A stretch of 64,000 bases of DNA, taken from assembly GCF_007096355.1 (NCBI RefSeq), contig NZ_VKDF01000005.1, positions 415,667-479,666 on the forward strand, given 5' to 3'. The notes beneath the pieces were generated by a model that worked only from the letters and a program-made list of their open reading frames with translations, did not search any database and was not told the origin of the DNA. Positions within the stretch are counted from its first letter, which is position 1. Each line of letters begins with the position of its first letter. This DNA comes from Paracoccus sp. M683. GTDB taxonomy: Bacteria; Pseudomonadota; Alphaproteobacteria; Rhodobacterales; Rhodobacteraceae. A program made the translations under genes and the position numbers. Positions 44,929 through 53,795 of the stretch are shown in pieces.

Positions 44929-45017
44929 GCTGATGCCCTTTGCGCCGCCGGTTCGGTTTGCCGGCCTTTTAGGCGCTGTGGCGGGCAAGGGGAAGGGCGG
45001 ATTGCGGCGTGGCGGCC

Positions 45018-45986
45018 TTATGCCCGCTGCGACAGATGCGCCGTCATCCAACCGTGAGCAAAGCCGATCTTGCGCCGGATGGGGGGCGTCAGCACGAAAG
45101 GATAAAGGTCTTCATTGTCCAGGGCCCGGTTGATGTCATTTATGGCGATCGCGACACGGGTGGCAATGTCCAGCAACCGGTCGGTGTCGGTCTCTGCATA
45201 GGGGGCGAAGCCCGTGGGGACGCCGGGCATGGTCAGGCCGGTGCTGACGAAACTGTCGGTGAAATCGACCAGATGCAGCAGATGCGCCACTGTCTCGGCC
45301 CAGTCCTCATGCGGATGAGAGCGCGCATAAGGCGTGATGAAATCATGCGAACTGACGGGCGGGGACTGGTAATAGCGTTGCAGCGCGGCGCTGTAGTCGG
45401 CGCGCTCGTCCCCGAAACAGTCGCGAAAGGCGGCCAGGAAGCCGGCCTTGGGTGCCAGTCGGTCAAAGAAGAAATGCGCCAGTTCGTGACGGAAATGGCC
45501 GACCATGCTGCGATATTGCTCGCCCAGCTCTTGCCGGCGTTGCAGGCGGATCAGGGCATCGGCCTCGGTCACGTTGATGGTGATCTCGCCGGCCAGATGG
45601 CCCATGGTGATCTGCTCGGCCCGGCCGCCGGTTTCCTCGGACAGCATCAGGAAACGCGGACGGGGGCCGGGGTCGTCGTCGGAAAACCAGTGCCAGTTGG
45701 CAATATTGGTCAGAACCCAGCGTTTCGCGCGCTCGGCCCGGCCAAGCAGCTGGATGTTGTTGCCAACGTTCAGAACCGGGACAACCCGCGACATGGCGCA
45801 GGATCGGCAAAGACCGCCGGCCTCGCCGATCCAGTTGCAGCCGATCGGGGCGCGGTTGCCGCAATCGGCGCCCTCGTTGCGCATGACCATGCGTGCGGCG
45901 TCGAAATACAGGGCATGCCCGCAGGCGCAGGTCAGGTTGTGGAAATAGGCGCGGCGACCACAGGTAGGGCAGGCAAAGCGTTGCAT
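45018..45986 (-). CDS. Putative zinc-binding metallopeptidase with zinc ribbon
   Basis: 322 aa from the ATG at 45984-45986 (a second ATG seven codons upstream is possible; neither has a clear binding site). The N-terminus is a cysteine-rich ribbon ([20 protein letters not shown] and later C42, C50, C60, C63); the middle has HELAH (H167, E168, H171) in [13 protein letters not shown], a gluzincin-like site, with [12 protein letters not shown] downstream as a likely third ligand. The substrate is unknown; no signal peptide, so cytoplasmic. Confidence 0.85.
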   Translation of the reverse strand: MQRFACPTCGRRAYFHNLTCACGHALYFDAARMVMRNEGADCGNRAPIGCNWIGEAGGLCRSCAMSRVVPVLNVGNNIQLLGRAERAKRWVLTNIANWHWFSDDDPGPRPRFLMLSEETGGRAEQITMGHLAGEITINVTEADALIRLQRRQELGEQYRSMVGHFRHELAHFFFDRLAPKAGFLAAFRDCFGDERADYSAALQRYYQSPPVSSHDFITPYARSHPHEDWAETVAHLLHLVDFTDSFVSTGLTMPGVPTGFAPYAETDTDRLLDIATRVAIAINDINRALDNEDLYPFVLTPPIRRKIGFAHGWMTAHLSQRA

Positions 45987-46087
45987 CAGGTATCCGGTTG
46001 CTGTCATGCGCCAGTGGCTTACGGCGCGCGGGGGGGCGGGGCAAGTATAGCGCGCCATCTGCACCGGGCCGAGTCCATCCGCCTTGC

Positions 46088-46116
46088 TTGACTTGGCCCG
46101 CCGAATCCGCCATATA
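46088..46116 (+). promoter_or_regulatory. Candidate rplU-rpmA promoter
   Basis: TTGACT (46088-46093), 17-bp spacer, CATATA (46111-46116); TATACA at 46113 with a 19-bp spacer is an alternative. This leaves a 150-nt leader before rplU. The leader has a short GGCG/CGCC hairpin (around 46191-46211) but nothing that I recognise as a ribosomal-protein autoregulatory motif. Confidence 0.5.
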
Positions 46117-46266
46117 CACGCCGACCGGCCGGGCTGCTGCCTTTGGCCGGTGCGTTATTTTCAACATCACCCCAATCGAACGGGTGCGCTGTCCGAAGGC
46201 GGGAATATCCCCGAACGCCTGCAATCGCAGGGGCCACAGGATGCGGCAGACGAAGGAAGACAAGGC

Positions 46267-46767
46267 ATGTTCGCGGTTCTGAAAACCGGTGGCAAGCAAT
46301 ACAAGGTGCAGGCGGGTGACGTCCTGCGCGTGGAAAAGCTGGCCGCCGCCGCTGGTGAAACCATCCAGTTCAACGATATTCTGATGGTCGGTTCGACGCT
46401 TGGCGCGCCGCTGGTGGCTGGTGCCGCCGTGCAGGCCGAAGTGATCGAACAGATCAAGGGCGACAAGGTCATCACCTATGTCAAGCGCCGCCGCAAGCAC
46501 AGCTCGCAGCGGACCCGCGGCCATCGCCAGCAACTGACCCTGCTGCGCGTGACCGAGGTGCTGGAAAAGGGTGGCGACAAGACCGGCGTGAAAGAGGCGA
46601 TCGGCTTCCGCTCGGCTGGTGCTGCCACGGTGGCCGCTGCCGCTGAAAAGCCCGCCGCCAAGGCCAAGAAGCCGGCCAAGGTCGAGGCTGCTGCCGCCGA
46701 CGCGCCGGCCGAAGCCAAGAAGCCGGCCCGCGCCAAGAAGGCCGCCGCCGCTTCGGACGAAGCCTGA
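46267..46767 (+). CDS. rplU: 50S ribosomal protein bL21, with long basic C-terminal extension
   Basis: 166 aa from ATG 46267. Residues 1-~102 are ordinary bL21 (MFAVLKTGGKQYKVQAGDVL, VIEQIKGDKVITYVKRRRKH). The remaining ~60 residues are an Ala/Lys/Pro tail (PAAKAKKPAKVEAAAADAPA) that extends the protein beyond the standard 103 aa, as seen in several Rhodobacteraceae. rpmA follows after 92 bp. Confidence 0.95.
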   Translation: MFAVLKTGGKQYKVQAGDVLRVEKLAAAAGETIQFNDILMVGSTLGAPLVAGAAVQAEVIEQIKGDKVITYVKRRRKHSSQRTRGHRQQLTLLRVTEVLEKGGDKTGVKEAIGFRSAGAATVAAAAEKPAAKAKKPAKVEAAAADAPAEAKKPARAKKAAAASDEA

Positions 46768-46859
46768 TCGCTGATGGGGCGCCCCGGATGGGTGTCGCGC
46801 CCCGCTGAACGGAACAAGTCGGCCGGTCGATCCGGCCAAAGTGCAAGAGGACTAAAGTC

Positions 46860-47132
46860 ATGGCACATAAGAAAGCAGGCGGTTCGTCCCGCAACGGTCG
46901 CGACTCGGCCGGTCGTCGTCTGGGCGTCAAGCTGTATGGCGGTCAGGAAGCCATTGCCGGCAACATCATCGTGCGCCAGCGCGGCACGAAAATGTGGGCG
47001 GGCACCAATGTCGGCATGGGCAAGGATCACACCCTGTTCGCCCTGACCGATGGCGCGGTTTCCTTCAAGAAGGGCCTCAAGGGGCGCACCTTCGTATCGG
47101 TCATGCCCGCCAATATCGAGGCAGCCGAATAA
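46860..47132 (+). CDS. rpmA: 50S ribosomal protein bL27
   Basis: 90 aa. [20 protein letters not shown] and [20 protein letters not shown] are typical bL27 text; the N-terminal tail reaches the peptidyl transferase centre. No cleavable pre-sequence is present. A strong intrinsic terminator follows 25 bp after the stop. Confidence 0.97.
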   Translation: MAHKKAGGSSRNGRDSAGRRLGVKLYGGQEAIAGNIIVRQRGTKMWAGTNVGMGKDHTLFALTDGAVSFKKGLKGRTFVSVMPANIEAAE

Positions 47133-47157
47133 CGGCCGATTAAGATACATCAGTATC

Positions 47158-47186
47158 GGGGGATCGGCAAAGCCGGTCCCCCTTTT
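47158..47186 (+). terminator. Rho-independent terminator after rplU-rpmA
   Basis: GGGGGATCGGC (47158-47168) and GCCGGTCCCCC (47172-47182) form an 11-bp stem with one G-T wobble and an AAA loop, followed by TTTT. It separates the ribosomal genes from the GNAT gene. Confidence 0.9.
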
Positions 47187-47225
47187 CATTTTCAGCCGCA
47201 GGTTTTCGCGGTTACGGGAGGATAT

Positions 47226-47777
47226 GTGACAATGGTTGAACTGGCCGTTCCCCCTTCGGTCCAGGCTGTCATCGAGACGCAGCGCTTTGTGCTGCGGCCT
47301 TTGCGGGCGTCGGATGTTGGTCTGATTGCGCATTACACCGCCGACAAGCGCGTGGCCGAAGGCACCCGCGCCATTCCCCATCCCCTGCCGCCCGGTGCGT
47401 CCGAGGGCTTTATCGCACGCGCGCTGGCCGACCGGCGGACCGAGGATGTCTGGGCCATCGACGGCAGCTCCAATCGTCTGGCCGAATTGCTGGGTGTGGT
47501 CTCGTTGACCCGGCTGGAAGATCAGCAGTCCGAGCTGGGCTTCTGGATCGGGGCCGGCTTCTGGAATACCGGCTTTGCCACCGAGGCGGTCGAGGCGCTG
47601 GTCGCGGCCAACCCGCATGGCGCGCGCACCCTGTTTGCCGAGGTGTTTCAGGACAATGCCGGCTCGGCCCGCGTGCTGACCAATTGCGGTTTCGCCTATC
47701 TGGGCGATGCCGAAAGCTGGTCGGTCGCCCGGCAGGCCCGCGTGCCCACCTGGACCTATCTGCGGCGGATGGACTGA
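47226..47777 (+). CDS. GNAT-family N-acetyltransferase (RimJ/RimL-like)
   Basis: 183 aa with GTG 47226 (4 bp after GGGAGG) as best start; ATG 47232 is an alternative. Acetyltransf_3 marks: TQRFVLRPLRASDVGLIAHY-like opening (ETQRFVLRPLRASDVGLIAH), LLGVVSLTRLEDQQSELGFW, GFATEAVEALVAAN and VLTNCGFAYLGDAESW. A role in protein N-terminal or small-molecule acetylation is possible. It follows rplU-rpmA, a conserved place for this gene. Confidence 0.88.
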   Translation: MTMVELAVPPSVQAVIETQRFVLRPLRASDVGLIAHYTADKRVAEGTRAIPHPLPPGASEGFIARALADRRTEDVWAIDGSSNRLAELLGVVSLTRLEDQQSELGFWIGAGFWNTGFATEAVEALVAANPHGARTLFAEVFQDNAGSARVLTNCGFAYLGDAESWSVARQARVPTWTYLRRMD

Positions 47778-47868
47778 CGCGCAGCCGCATCCTGCCGATA
47801 GACGGGGCTGTCGCTCCAATTCGCGGCGGCCCCTTTTATTGGCGCCGAGGGCTTCCTAGCTTGGCGGG

Positions 47869-48906
47869 ATGACACAGCCCATTCCCTTTTCCGTTCTCGA
47901 CCTGTCGCCCGTGCCCGAGGGCACGGATGCCGCGCAGGCCATTGCCAACACGCTGGACCTTGCGCGTCATGCCGAGGGCTGGGGTTATCACCGCTATTGG
48001 ATGGCCGAGCATCATAACATGCCCGGCATCGCCAGCGCCGCGACGGCGGTGCTGATCGGGCTTGTCGCCGCCGCGACCAGCCGGATTCGCGTTGGTGCGG
48101 GGGGCATCATGCTGCCCAACCACGCACCGCTGACCGTGGCCGAGGCATTCGGCACGCTGGCCACCGCCTTTCCCGACCGGATCGACCTGGGGCTGGGCCG
48201 CGCGCCCGGTGGCGATGGCGCCGTGATCCGTGCCCTGCGCCGCGATCCCATGGCCGACAGCTTCCCGCAGGACGTGGTCGAGCTGATCAACTATCTCGGC
48301 CCGGAACGCCCCGGCGCCGCCGTGCGCGCGCTGCCGGGCGAGGGGACGAATGTGCCCATCTGGATGCTTGGCAGTTCGCTGTTCGGCGCGCAGCTGGCCG
48401 CCTATCTGGGCCTGCCCTATGCCTTTGCCAGCCATTTCGCCCCCGGCGATCTGGCCGAGGCCTCGGCCCTGTATCGCGATCAGTTCCAGCCCTCGGCGCA
48501 GAACCCCAGGCCGCGCTTCATGCTGGCGGTGAATGTCTTTGCCGCCGATGACAGCGATCAGGCGCATTTCCTGCGCAGCAGCATGCAGCTGGCCTTTGCC
48601 CGCCTGCGCAGCGGGACGCCCGGCAAACTGCCGCGCCCGACCCGTGATCTGGATGGCGAAATTCCGGCCCAGATGCGCCGGATGGTTGATCAGGCCCTGC
48701 GCATCAGCGCCGTGGGAAACCGTGATGAGGTGCGTGACCAACTGGCCGCACTGATCGCGCAATATCGTCCGGACGAGGTGATTCTGACGGGTCAGATCCA
48801 TGATCACGCCGCCCGCCTACGCAGCTTTGAACTGGCCGCACAGGCGATGCAATCGCTGCCCGCCGTGGCGGCGGCGGAACCGGGTGCATCGGCGGCCGGC
48901 GGATAA
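47869..48906 (+). CDS. Luciferase-like FMN-dependent oxidoreductase (YhbW/MsnO8-like)
   Basis: 345 aa. LLM-class signs: [59 protein letters not shown] and [10 protein letters not shown]. It is a cytoplasmic flavin oxidoreductase with unknown substrate. The last ~20 residues are Ala-rich. It converges on the RTX gene with 13 bp between stops and no visible terminator. Confidence 0.9.
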   Translation: MTQPIPFSVLDLSPVPEGTDAAQAIANTLDLARHAEGWGYHRYWMAEHHNMPGIASAATAVLIGLVAAATSRIRVGAGGIMLPNHAPLTVAEAFGTLATAFPDRIDLGLGRAPGGDGAVIRALRRDPMADSFPQDVVELINYLGPERPGAAVRALPGEGTNVPIWMLGSSLFGAQLAAYLGLPYAFASHFAPGDLAEASALYRDQFQPSAQNPRPRFMLAVNVFAADDSDQAHFLRSSMQLAFARLRSGTPGKLPRPTRDLDGEIPAQMRRMVDQALRISAVGNRDEVRDQLAALIAQYRPDEVILTGQIHDHAARLRSFELAAQAMQSLPAVAAAEPGASAAGG

Positions 48907-48919
48907 AGCGGCTGTCGCA

Positions 48920-50863
48920 TCAAAAGATGAAATCGCTCTGATCCAGCTGCGAGATGGGGACATCCTCCAGGATGATGATCGTGCCATCGGGCAGGCCGAT
49001 GCGGATGTCATCGCCGATCTGGCGGGTATAACGCATCACCTCGGCAAAGCTGTCGATGCCGGTATTGGCAAGGAATTGCAGCTTGTCACGGCCGTTGCGC
49101 CAGTCGGTGACGACATCACGACCGCCGCCACGCTCGAAGATGAACAGATCGGCGCCGCCGCCGCCGGTCAGCGTGTCATTGCCGGTGGCCCCTCGCAGCT
49201 GGTCGCGGCCCAGCCCGCCCAGCAGCAGGTCATTGCCGGCCCCGCCCAGCACGGTATCGGCATCGGAACCACCCAGCAGAACGTCATCGCCGTTTCCGCC
49301 ACTGAGATAGTCGGCCCGGCCATTGCCCCACAGCGTATCGGCGCCATTCGCGCCATACAGGTGATCGGCGCCGGCGGACCCTTCCAGCCGGTCATTGCCA
49401 TTGCCGCCATCCAGCGTGTCGCGGTCGGCCCCGCCACGCAGATGATCATTGCCCTCACCGCCCAGCAGATAGTCGTTGCCCATGCTGCCAAAGACCGTGT
49501 CATTGCCGCCACCGCCCGACATGTGGTCGTCGCCGCCATTGCCGACCATGGCGTCATCACCGGCATCGCCGGCCATTGTGTCGACGCCGGCACCGCCCTG
49601 CAAACTGTCATTGCCCGCCCCGCCCGACAGAAGGTCATCGCCAAAGCCGCCATTCAACCGGTCATGGCCATCGCCCCCCTGCAAGGTGTCATTGCCCGCC
49701 GCGCCAAGGATCAGGTCATCGCCGCCATTGCCAGCCAGAAGGTTGTTCCCGGCATTGCCCAGCAGCGTGTTGGCCGCCGCGTTTCCCCTGCCGACGTGAT
49801 GGCCGGTGCCCAGCAGCACCAGGGTTTCGATATTGGCAAAGCCGGTCAGCAGCGAGACTGACCCATCAATCCTGACCTCGTCCGTGCCGCCGCCGGGCAA
49901 TTCGATGACGGTGTCGCCGGGGCCGTCGAGATAATAGACATCATTGCCGCTGCCGCCGGTCATGGTGTCACTGCCAGCGCCGCCGATCAGCGTGTCATTG
50001 CCATCGCCCCCTTCCAGCAGGTCGTTGCCATCGCCGCCCTCCAGCCAGTCATGTCCGGCGCCGCCGCGAATGATGTCGTTGCCGCCACGGCCCAAAATCC
50101 GGTTGTCACCGGAATTGCCGGTGATCATGTCGTCATGGGCGGTGCCCCAGGCGTCTATCGCCGCCGACCCGATCAGCCAAAGCTCCTCGATCAGGCCGGC
50201 CAGGGTTTCCAGGTCAAGGCTGATCAGGCTGTTGACGACGTCATGCCCGCTGCCATCGGTGATCCGATCGCCCGGATCATCGACGAAATAGACGTCATTG
50301 CCTTCGCCGCCATCCATCGTGTCGGCACCCGCGCCGCCGTCCAGCGTGTCATTGCCGCCCAGGCCAAACAGGTTGTCGTCGCCGCCATGGCCGCGGATCA
50401 GGTTCGCATCGCTGTTGCCGAAGATCCGGTTGGCCAGATGATTGCCGAATAAAGACATCATCCCGGCGGCAACAGCATAAAGCTCTTCGACATTCTCGCC
50501 ATGGGTCAGCAGCGAGAAATCGGCCAGCGCATAGGCCTTGTCATGGCCACCGGCCGTTCCCGCCGTCTCGATGATCAGGTCATCGGGGCTGCGGACGAAA
50601 TAGATGTCATCGCCGGCGCCACCGATCAGCAGGTTGATACCATCGCCGCCATCCAGGACGTCATGGCCATTGCCGCCATCCAGCGTGTCATTGCCATCAT
50701 CGCCGTACAGCGTGTCATGGCCGTCGCCGCCCAGCACACTGTCGTCACCATCAAGCGCCGAGATGCTGTCATTGCCGCCAAAACCGCGGATCAGATCGTC
50801 GCCCGGCGTGCCGATCAGGCCGTTATCGCCGTTGTCACCGTCGATGATGGCTGGATCGGGCAT
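48920..50863 (-). CDS. Large RTX (hemolysin-type calcium-binding repeat) protein
   Basis: 647 aa from the ATG at 50861-50863; an in-frame start at 50929 adds 22 unconvincing residues. Many GGxGxDxLx nonapeptides (GGDGHDTLYGDDGNDTLDGG and others) form three blocks of calcium-binding parallel beta-roll separated by short linkers (residues ~85-130, ~190-240). The C-terminus ADLFIFERGGGRDVVTDWRN and DQSDFIF resembles type I secretion signals. No secretion ABC/MFP genes are nearby. A repeat-only adhesin or S-layer-like role is possible. Confidence 0.85.
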   Translation of the reverse strand: MPDPAIIDGDNGDNGLIGTPGDDLIRGFGGNDSISALDGDDSVLGGDGHDTLYGDDGNDTLDGGNGHDVLDGGDGINLLIGGAGDDIYFVRSPDDLIIETAGTAGGHDKAYALADFSLLTHGENVEELYAVAAGMMSLFGNHLANRIFGNSDANLIRGHGGDDNLFGLGGNDTLDGGAGADTMDGGEGNDVYFVDDPGDRITDGSGHDVVNSLISLDLETLAGLIEELWLIGSAAIDAWGTAHDDMITGNSGDNRILGRGGNDIIRGGAGHDWLEGGDGNDLLEGGDGNDTLIGGAGSDTMTGGSGNDVYYLDGPGDTVIELPGGGTDEVRIDGSVSLLTGFANIETLVLLGTGHHVGRGNAAANTLLGNAGNNLLAGNGGDDLILGAAGNDTLQGGDGHDRLNGGFGDDLLSGGAGNDSLQGGAGVDTMAGDAGDDAMVGNGGDDHMSGGGGNDTVFGSMGNDYLLGGEGNDHLRGGADRDTLDGGNGNDRLEGSAGADHLYGANGADTLWGNGRADYLSGGNGDDVLLGGSDADTVLGGAGNDLLLGGLGRDQLRGATGNDTLTGGGGADLFIFERGGGRDVVTDWRNGRDKLQFLANTGIDSFAEVMRYTRQIGDDIRIGLPDGTIIILEDVPISQLDQSDFIF

Positions 50864-50930
50864 GCAATTCGTCTTTCGGTGATCGGCGGCGGGTGCAGGG
50901 CGGTCGTCGGTTCCGCCCCGTCGTGGCACC

Positions 50931-51308
50931 CTAGCAGCAGGGGACTAATCGCCGGTTAACGCCGGACACGGACTGGCTTGCCAGCAGCCTTGGCCTAATT
51001 GGCGCCCACCCTGCGCGCCTTGTTGCGCCCAGACTGTCGCGCACCCGGCCGGCAAAGACTTCACCGAAAGGTTGTGAAAGAAGCGGCAGCGCCTCGGCCA
51101 CCGAGCAGGGTCTTGCAGCCAGGCGAAGGCAGGGACCGAAGCGCCAGCGAAAGCATGCGCGACCTGTTACGCGCACCACCAGTTCGCCGGCTGCGGTGGG
51201 GATGCGCAACGCGGATTTATCGTCGTGAACACTGGCAATTGCGCCTTCCCGCAGGGCCGCGTTCAGGAACGCATCGAACGCAGGAATATCGCGCAACTCT
51301 TCACTCAT
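50931..51308 (-). pseudogene. 5' fragment of an IucA/IucC-type siderophore synthetase gene
   Basis: 126 codons. The first ~105 residues read like the start of IucA/IucC NIS synthetases: FDAFLNAALREGA, SALRIPTAAGELVVRVTG, CFRWRFGPCLRLAARP and FAGRVRDSLGATRRA. After that the text (GWAPIRPRLLASQSVSG) loses any family character and stops, whereas the family is ~600 aa. Its ATG overlaps the divergent MFS gene's ATG, an arrangement unlikely to be original. Identification is by motif reading only. Confidence 0.5.
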
Positions 51309-52387
51309 GGGGATGGCCTTCCTTTGGGCTGTCACGGCGGGCTATGCCTTTCAGCAGACCGCGCTGATCGGGATGCTGCCGGTGCTGGCGCTGCATCTTG
51401 AACTGCCGCCAGGCCAGATCGGGCTGGCGATCGGCGCCGGGCTGATCGTGTCTGCCGCGCTGGCACCGCTGCTTGTGGGATTCATGACACGACGGCGGCT
51501 GTATCTGACGCTGGCACTGCTGATTTTGACATCGCTGGCGCTTGTCGGGCTTTTGTTGGCGCCGCAGCCGGTCGGGGCGGCATTCGTGATCCTGCTGGCC
51601 ATCCGCTGCGTTCAGGGAAAGGCGGCGGCGGTCATTCTGGCCATAACGCAAGGCGCCAGTGTCGCCACGGCGCGGCCTGTCGCCGCATTGGCGGGGGGTG
51701 CAGCTGAGGCCGGGTCTGGGCCGGGCATCGGGGGCGGCGCTGATCGGGCCTTTGATCCGTTTGTCTATCGTATTGCCGATGATCGCCACGGCAATCGGTG
51801 CCGCGGTCAGTGCATTCCGCCTGACGCGCGTGACGCAGGCCGTGCCGTTCGAAACCCGGCTCGGCCTGTACCGGCCCTGGCTGTCAGCCCTGGCCTTGCC
51901 CTTTCTGGTGCAGGGCGCGGTCGGCTCGGGTCAGTTGGGACTTGGAACGCTGCTTGCACAAAGCCGCCCACCGGCCGAGGCCGCAATTATCGCCGGCCTG
52001 TGCCTTGCAGCCGGCTATCTTGCGCTGCTGGCCGTGCATCGCCTGCTGACCGCGCAAGGCACGCGCATCGGCCCGGCCGCTGCGATCTTGGCCATGGCGC
52101 TGTTGTTGCCGGTGCTGTGGCCGCAGCCATTGCCGCTGGTCGGCGCCACGGCTGTCGCGGCGGCGGCCTCGGGCCTGATGATCGCGCGGCATCTGGCGCG
52201 GGTCATGCAATCGAAACCGGACCTGGCGCATCAGAATGCCGCCTGGCAAGGCTCGGCCCAGCTTGCGGGCCTTGGCGCAGGTGCTGGCGCCGCCTCGCTT
52301 GCCTTGCCGCTTGGTGCATCTGCGCCCTTCCTGATGGGCGGTGCGCTGGCCCTGATCGTCCTGCTGACCTGCCAGAGATTTCCATGA
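51307..52387 (+). pseudogene. MFS transporter (siderophore exporter-like), frameshifted
   Basis: Two frames together make one ~360-residue, ~12-helix MFS protein. Frame 1 from 51307 (FLWAVTAGYAFQQTALIGML ... TARPVAALAGG) passes to the next frame (VQLRPGLGRASGAALIGPLI ... LIVLLTCQRFP) at a run of six G (51693-51698); removing one G restores a continuous protein. The stop shares ATGA with the hydroxylase gene, so the operon was once coupled. Probably the exporter for the siderophore made by that enzyme. Confidence 0.7.
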
Positions 52388-53709
52388 CCAGATATGACCT
52401 GTTGGGCATCGGTATCGGCCCTTTCAACCTGTCGCTGGCGGCGCTTGCGGACGCGGTTCCGGGTCTGCGTTGCCGCTTTGTCGAGCGGCGGCCACGCTTT
52501 GCCTGGCATCCGGGGCTGATGATCCGGGGTGCGATGATGCAGACATCCTTTCTGAAGGATCTCGTCACCCCGGTTCAGCCAACCAGCCGGTGGAGCTTTA
52601 CCAACTATCTGGTCGAAAGCGGGCGTTTCTTCGATTTCATGGCTTCCCGGCAGGGCAGTGCCAGCCGGGCCGAATTTGCCGATTACATGGGCTGGGCCGC
52701 GCATGGGCTGGACAGCACCGTATTCGGCGATCACATCGAATCGGTCAGCCATGACGGGCAGGGCTTTACCATCGCGGCCGCCTCTGGCCGGACATGGCAC
52801 AGCCGGGCCATCTCGATCGGCAACGGGCTACAGCCGAACCTGCCCGATTTTGCGCAACCCGGCCCGGATTGGCTGCATGCCTCGCGCTGGCTGGATCGCA
52901 AGATCACGCTTGCCGGGCGGCGCATCGTCGTCATCGGCGGTGGCCAGTCCGGGGCCGAGATCGTGCTGGATCTGCTGAGCCTGCCGGACAGGCCCGCGCG
53001 GATCATCTGGATCAGTCGCCGGTCAAGCTATTGGACCTTGCAAGACGGTGCTTTCATCGACCAGTTCTTTGCCCCCGACTATGTTGCCGCCTGGCGCCAG
53101 CAATCCGCGCCGGCCCGGCACGCGGTTCTGGCAGAACAGAAATATGCCAGTGACGGCATTACGCAGGCCACCGCCGACGCCATCTATCAGGCGCTGTACG
53201 AACACCGCCGCCAGGGACGTCGGGATGTCCTGCTGCGCCCCGGCCGCGAGGTGCGCGCCATTCGCAGACGGGGCGCGCGACAGCTGATCGAATCCCGCGT
53301 CGAAGGCAGCGAAACGCCCGAATATTGCGAGGCCGATCTTATCGTCCGTGCGACCGGGTATCGCCAGACCTTTCCCGATTTCCTGCAACCCCTGGCCGGG
53401 CGCATGCAGCATCAGCCGGATGGCGCGCTGACCCTCAATGAAAGCTATCGCGTGATCTGGGACGGGCCGCAGGACACGCCGATCTATGCGATGAACCACG
53501 GGCGCCGGAGCCACGGCATTGCCGATCCGCAGATCAGTCTGGCGGCCTGGCGCAGCGCGGTCATCCTGAATGATCTGACGGGTCAGACGCTGTTTAACGT
53601 CCATCCCGGCGGCGGAACCGAGCCGATGATCGACTGGCCGGGCCGGCAGGTCGCGTCGCAGCCCGAACAATGCACGATCGCAACAGCCATGCGCCGATCA
53701 GCGCCGTAA
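52384..53709 (+). CDS. IucD-like L-lysine/L-ornithine N-monooxygenase
   Basis: 441 aa, full length and intact. FAD motif GIGIGPFNLSLAALAD at residues 8-23, the substrate loop MQTSFLKDLVTPVQPTS, the NADPH motif IVVIGGGQSGAEIVLDLLS and the late ATGYRQTFPDFL signature define the N-hydroxylase group making hydroxamate siderophores. It uses FAD, NADPH and oxygen. No acetylase (IucB) or full synthetase gene is present here, so the intermediate has no visible fate. Confidence 0.88.
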   Translation: MTRYDLLGIGIGPFNLSLAALADAVPGLRCRFVERRPRFAWHPGLMIRGAMMQTSFLKDLVTPVQPTSRWSFTNYLVESGRFFDFMASRQGSASRAEFADYMGWAAHGLDSTVFGDHIESVSHDGQGFTIAAASGRTWHSRAISIGNGLQPNLPDFAQPGPDWLHASRWLDRKITLAGRRIVVIGGGQSGAEIVLDLLSLPDRPARIIWISRRSSYWTLQDGAFIDQFFAPDYVAAWRQQSAPARHAVLAEQKYASDGITQATADAIYQALYEHRRQGRRDVLLRPGREVRAIRRRGARQLIESRVEGSETPEYCEADLIVRATGYRQTFPDFLQPLAGRMQHQPDGALTLNESYRVIWDGPQDTPIYAMNHGRRSHGIADPQISLAAWRSAVILNDLTGQTLFNVHPGGGTEPMIDWPGRQVASQPEQCTIATAMRRSAP

Positions 53710-53712
53710 CAC

Positions 53713-53746
53713 TTGCAGGGCACTGATTTCTGAGTAATACAATCAG
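53713..53746 (+). promoter_or_regulatory. Possible promoter/operator before the RhtX-like gene
   Basis: TTGCAG (53713-53718), 16-bp spacer, TAATAC (53735-53740), overlapped by the 6-bp inverted repeat CTGATT/AATCAG (53723-53746). It could be an iron-responsive site, but no Fur or RirA consensus is recognised with confidence. Confidence 0.3.
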
Positions 53747-53795
53747 GAAAGGTAAGGCAGAGCTCCAACCTGTTTGACTGTGAAAGATCAAGCAT

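Noticed and set aside
48920..50863. Dense short repeats suggesting a CRISPR or satellite array
   Set aside because: The repeats follow a 27-bp (nonapeptide) codon pattern of one long RTX reading frame, with degenerate units and no spacers.
51307..53709. 800-codon frame as a single MFS-hydroxylase fusion
   Set aside because: The part from about 51700 to 52383 has no MFS character; the proper MFS text lies in the next frame and ends in ATGA with the hydroxylase start. The long frame is a by-product of the frameshift.
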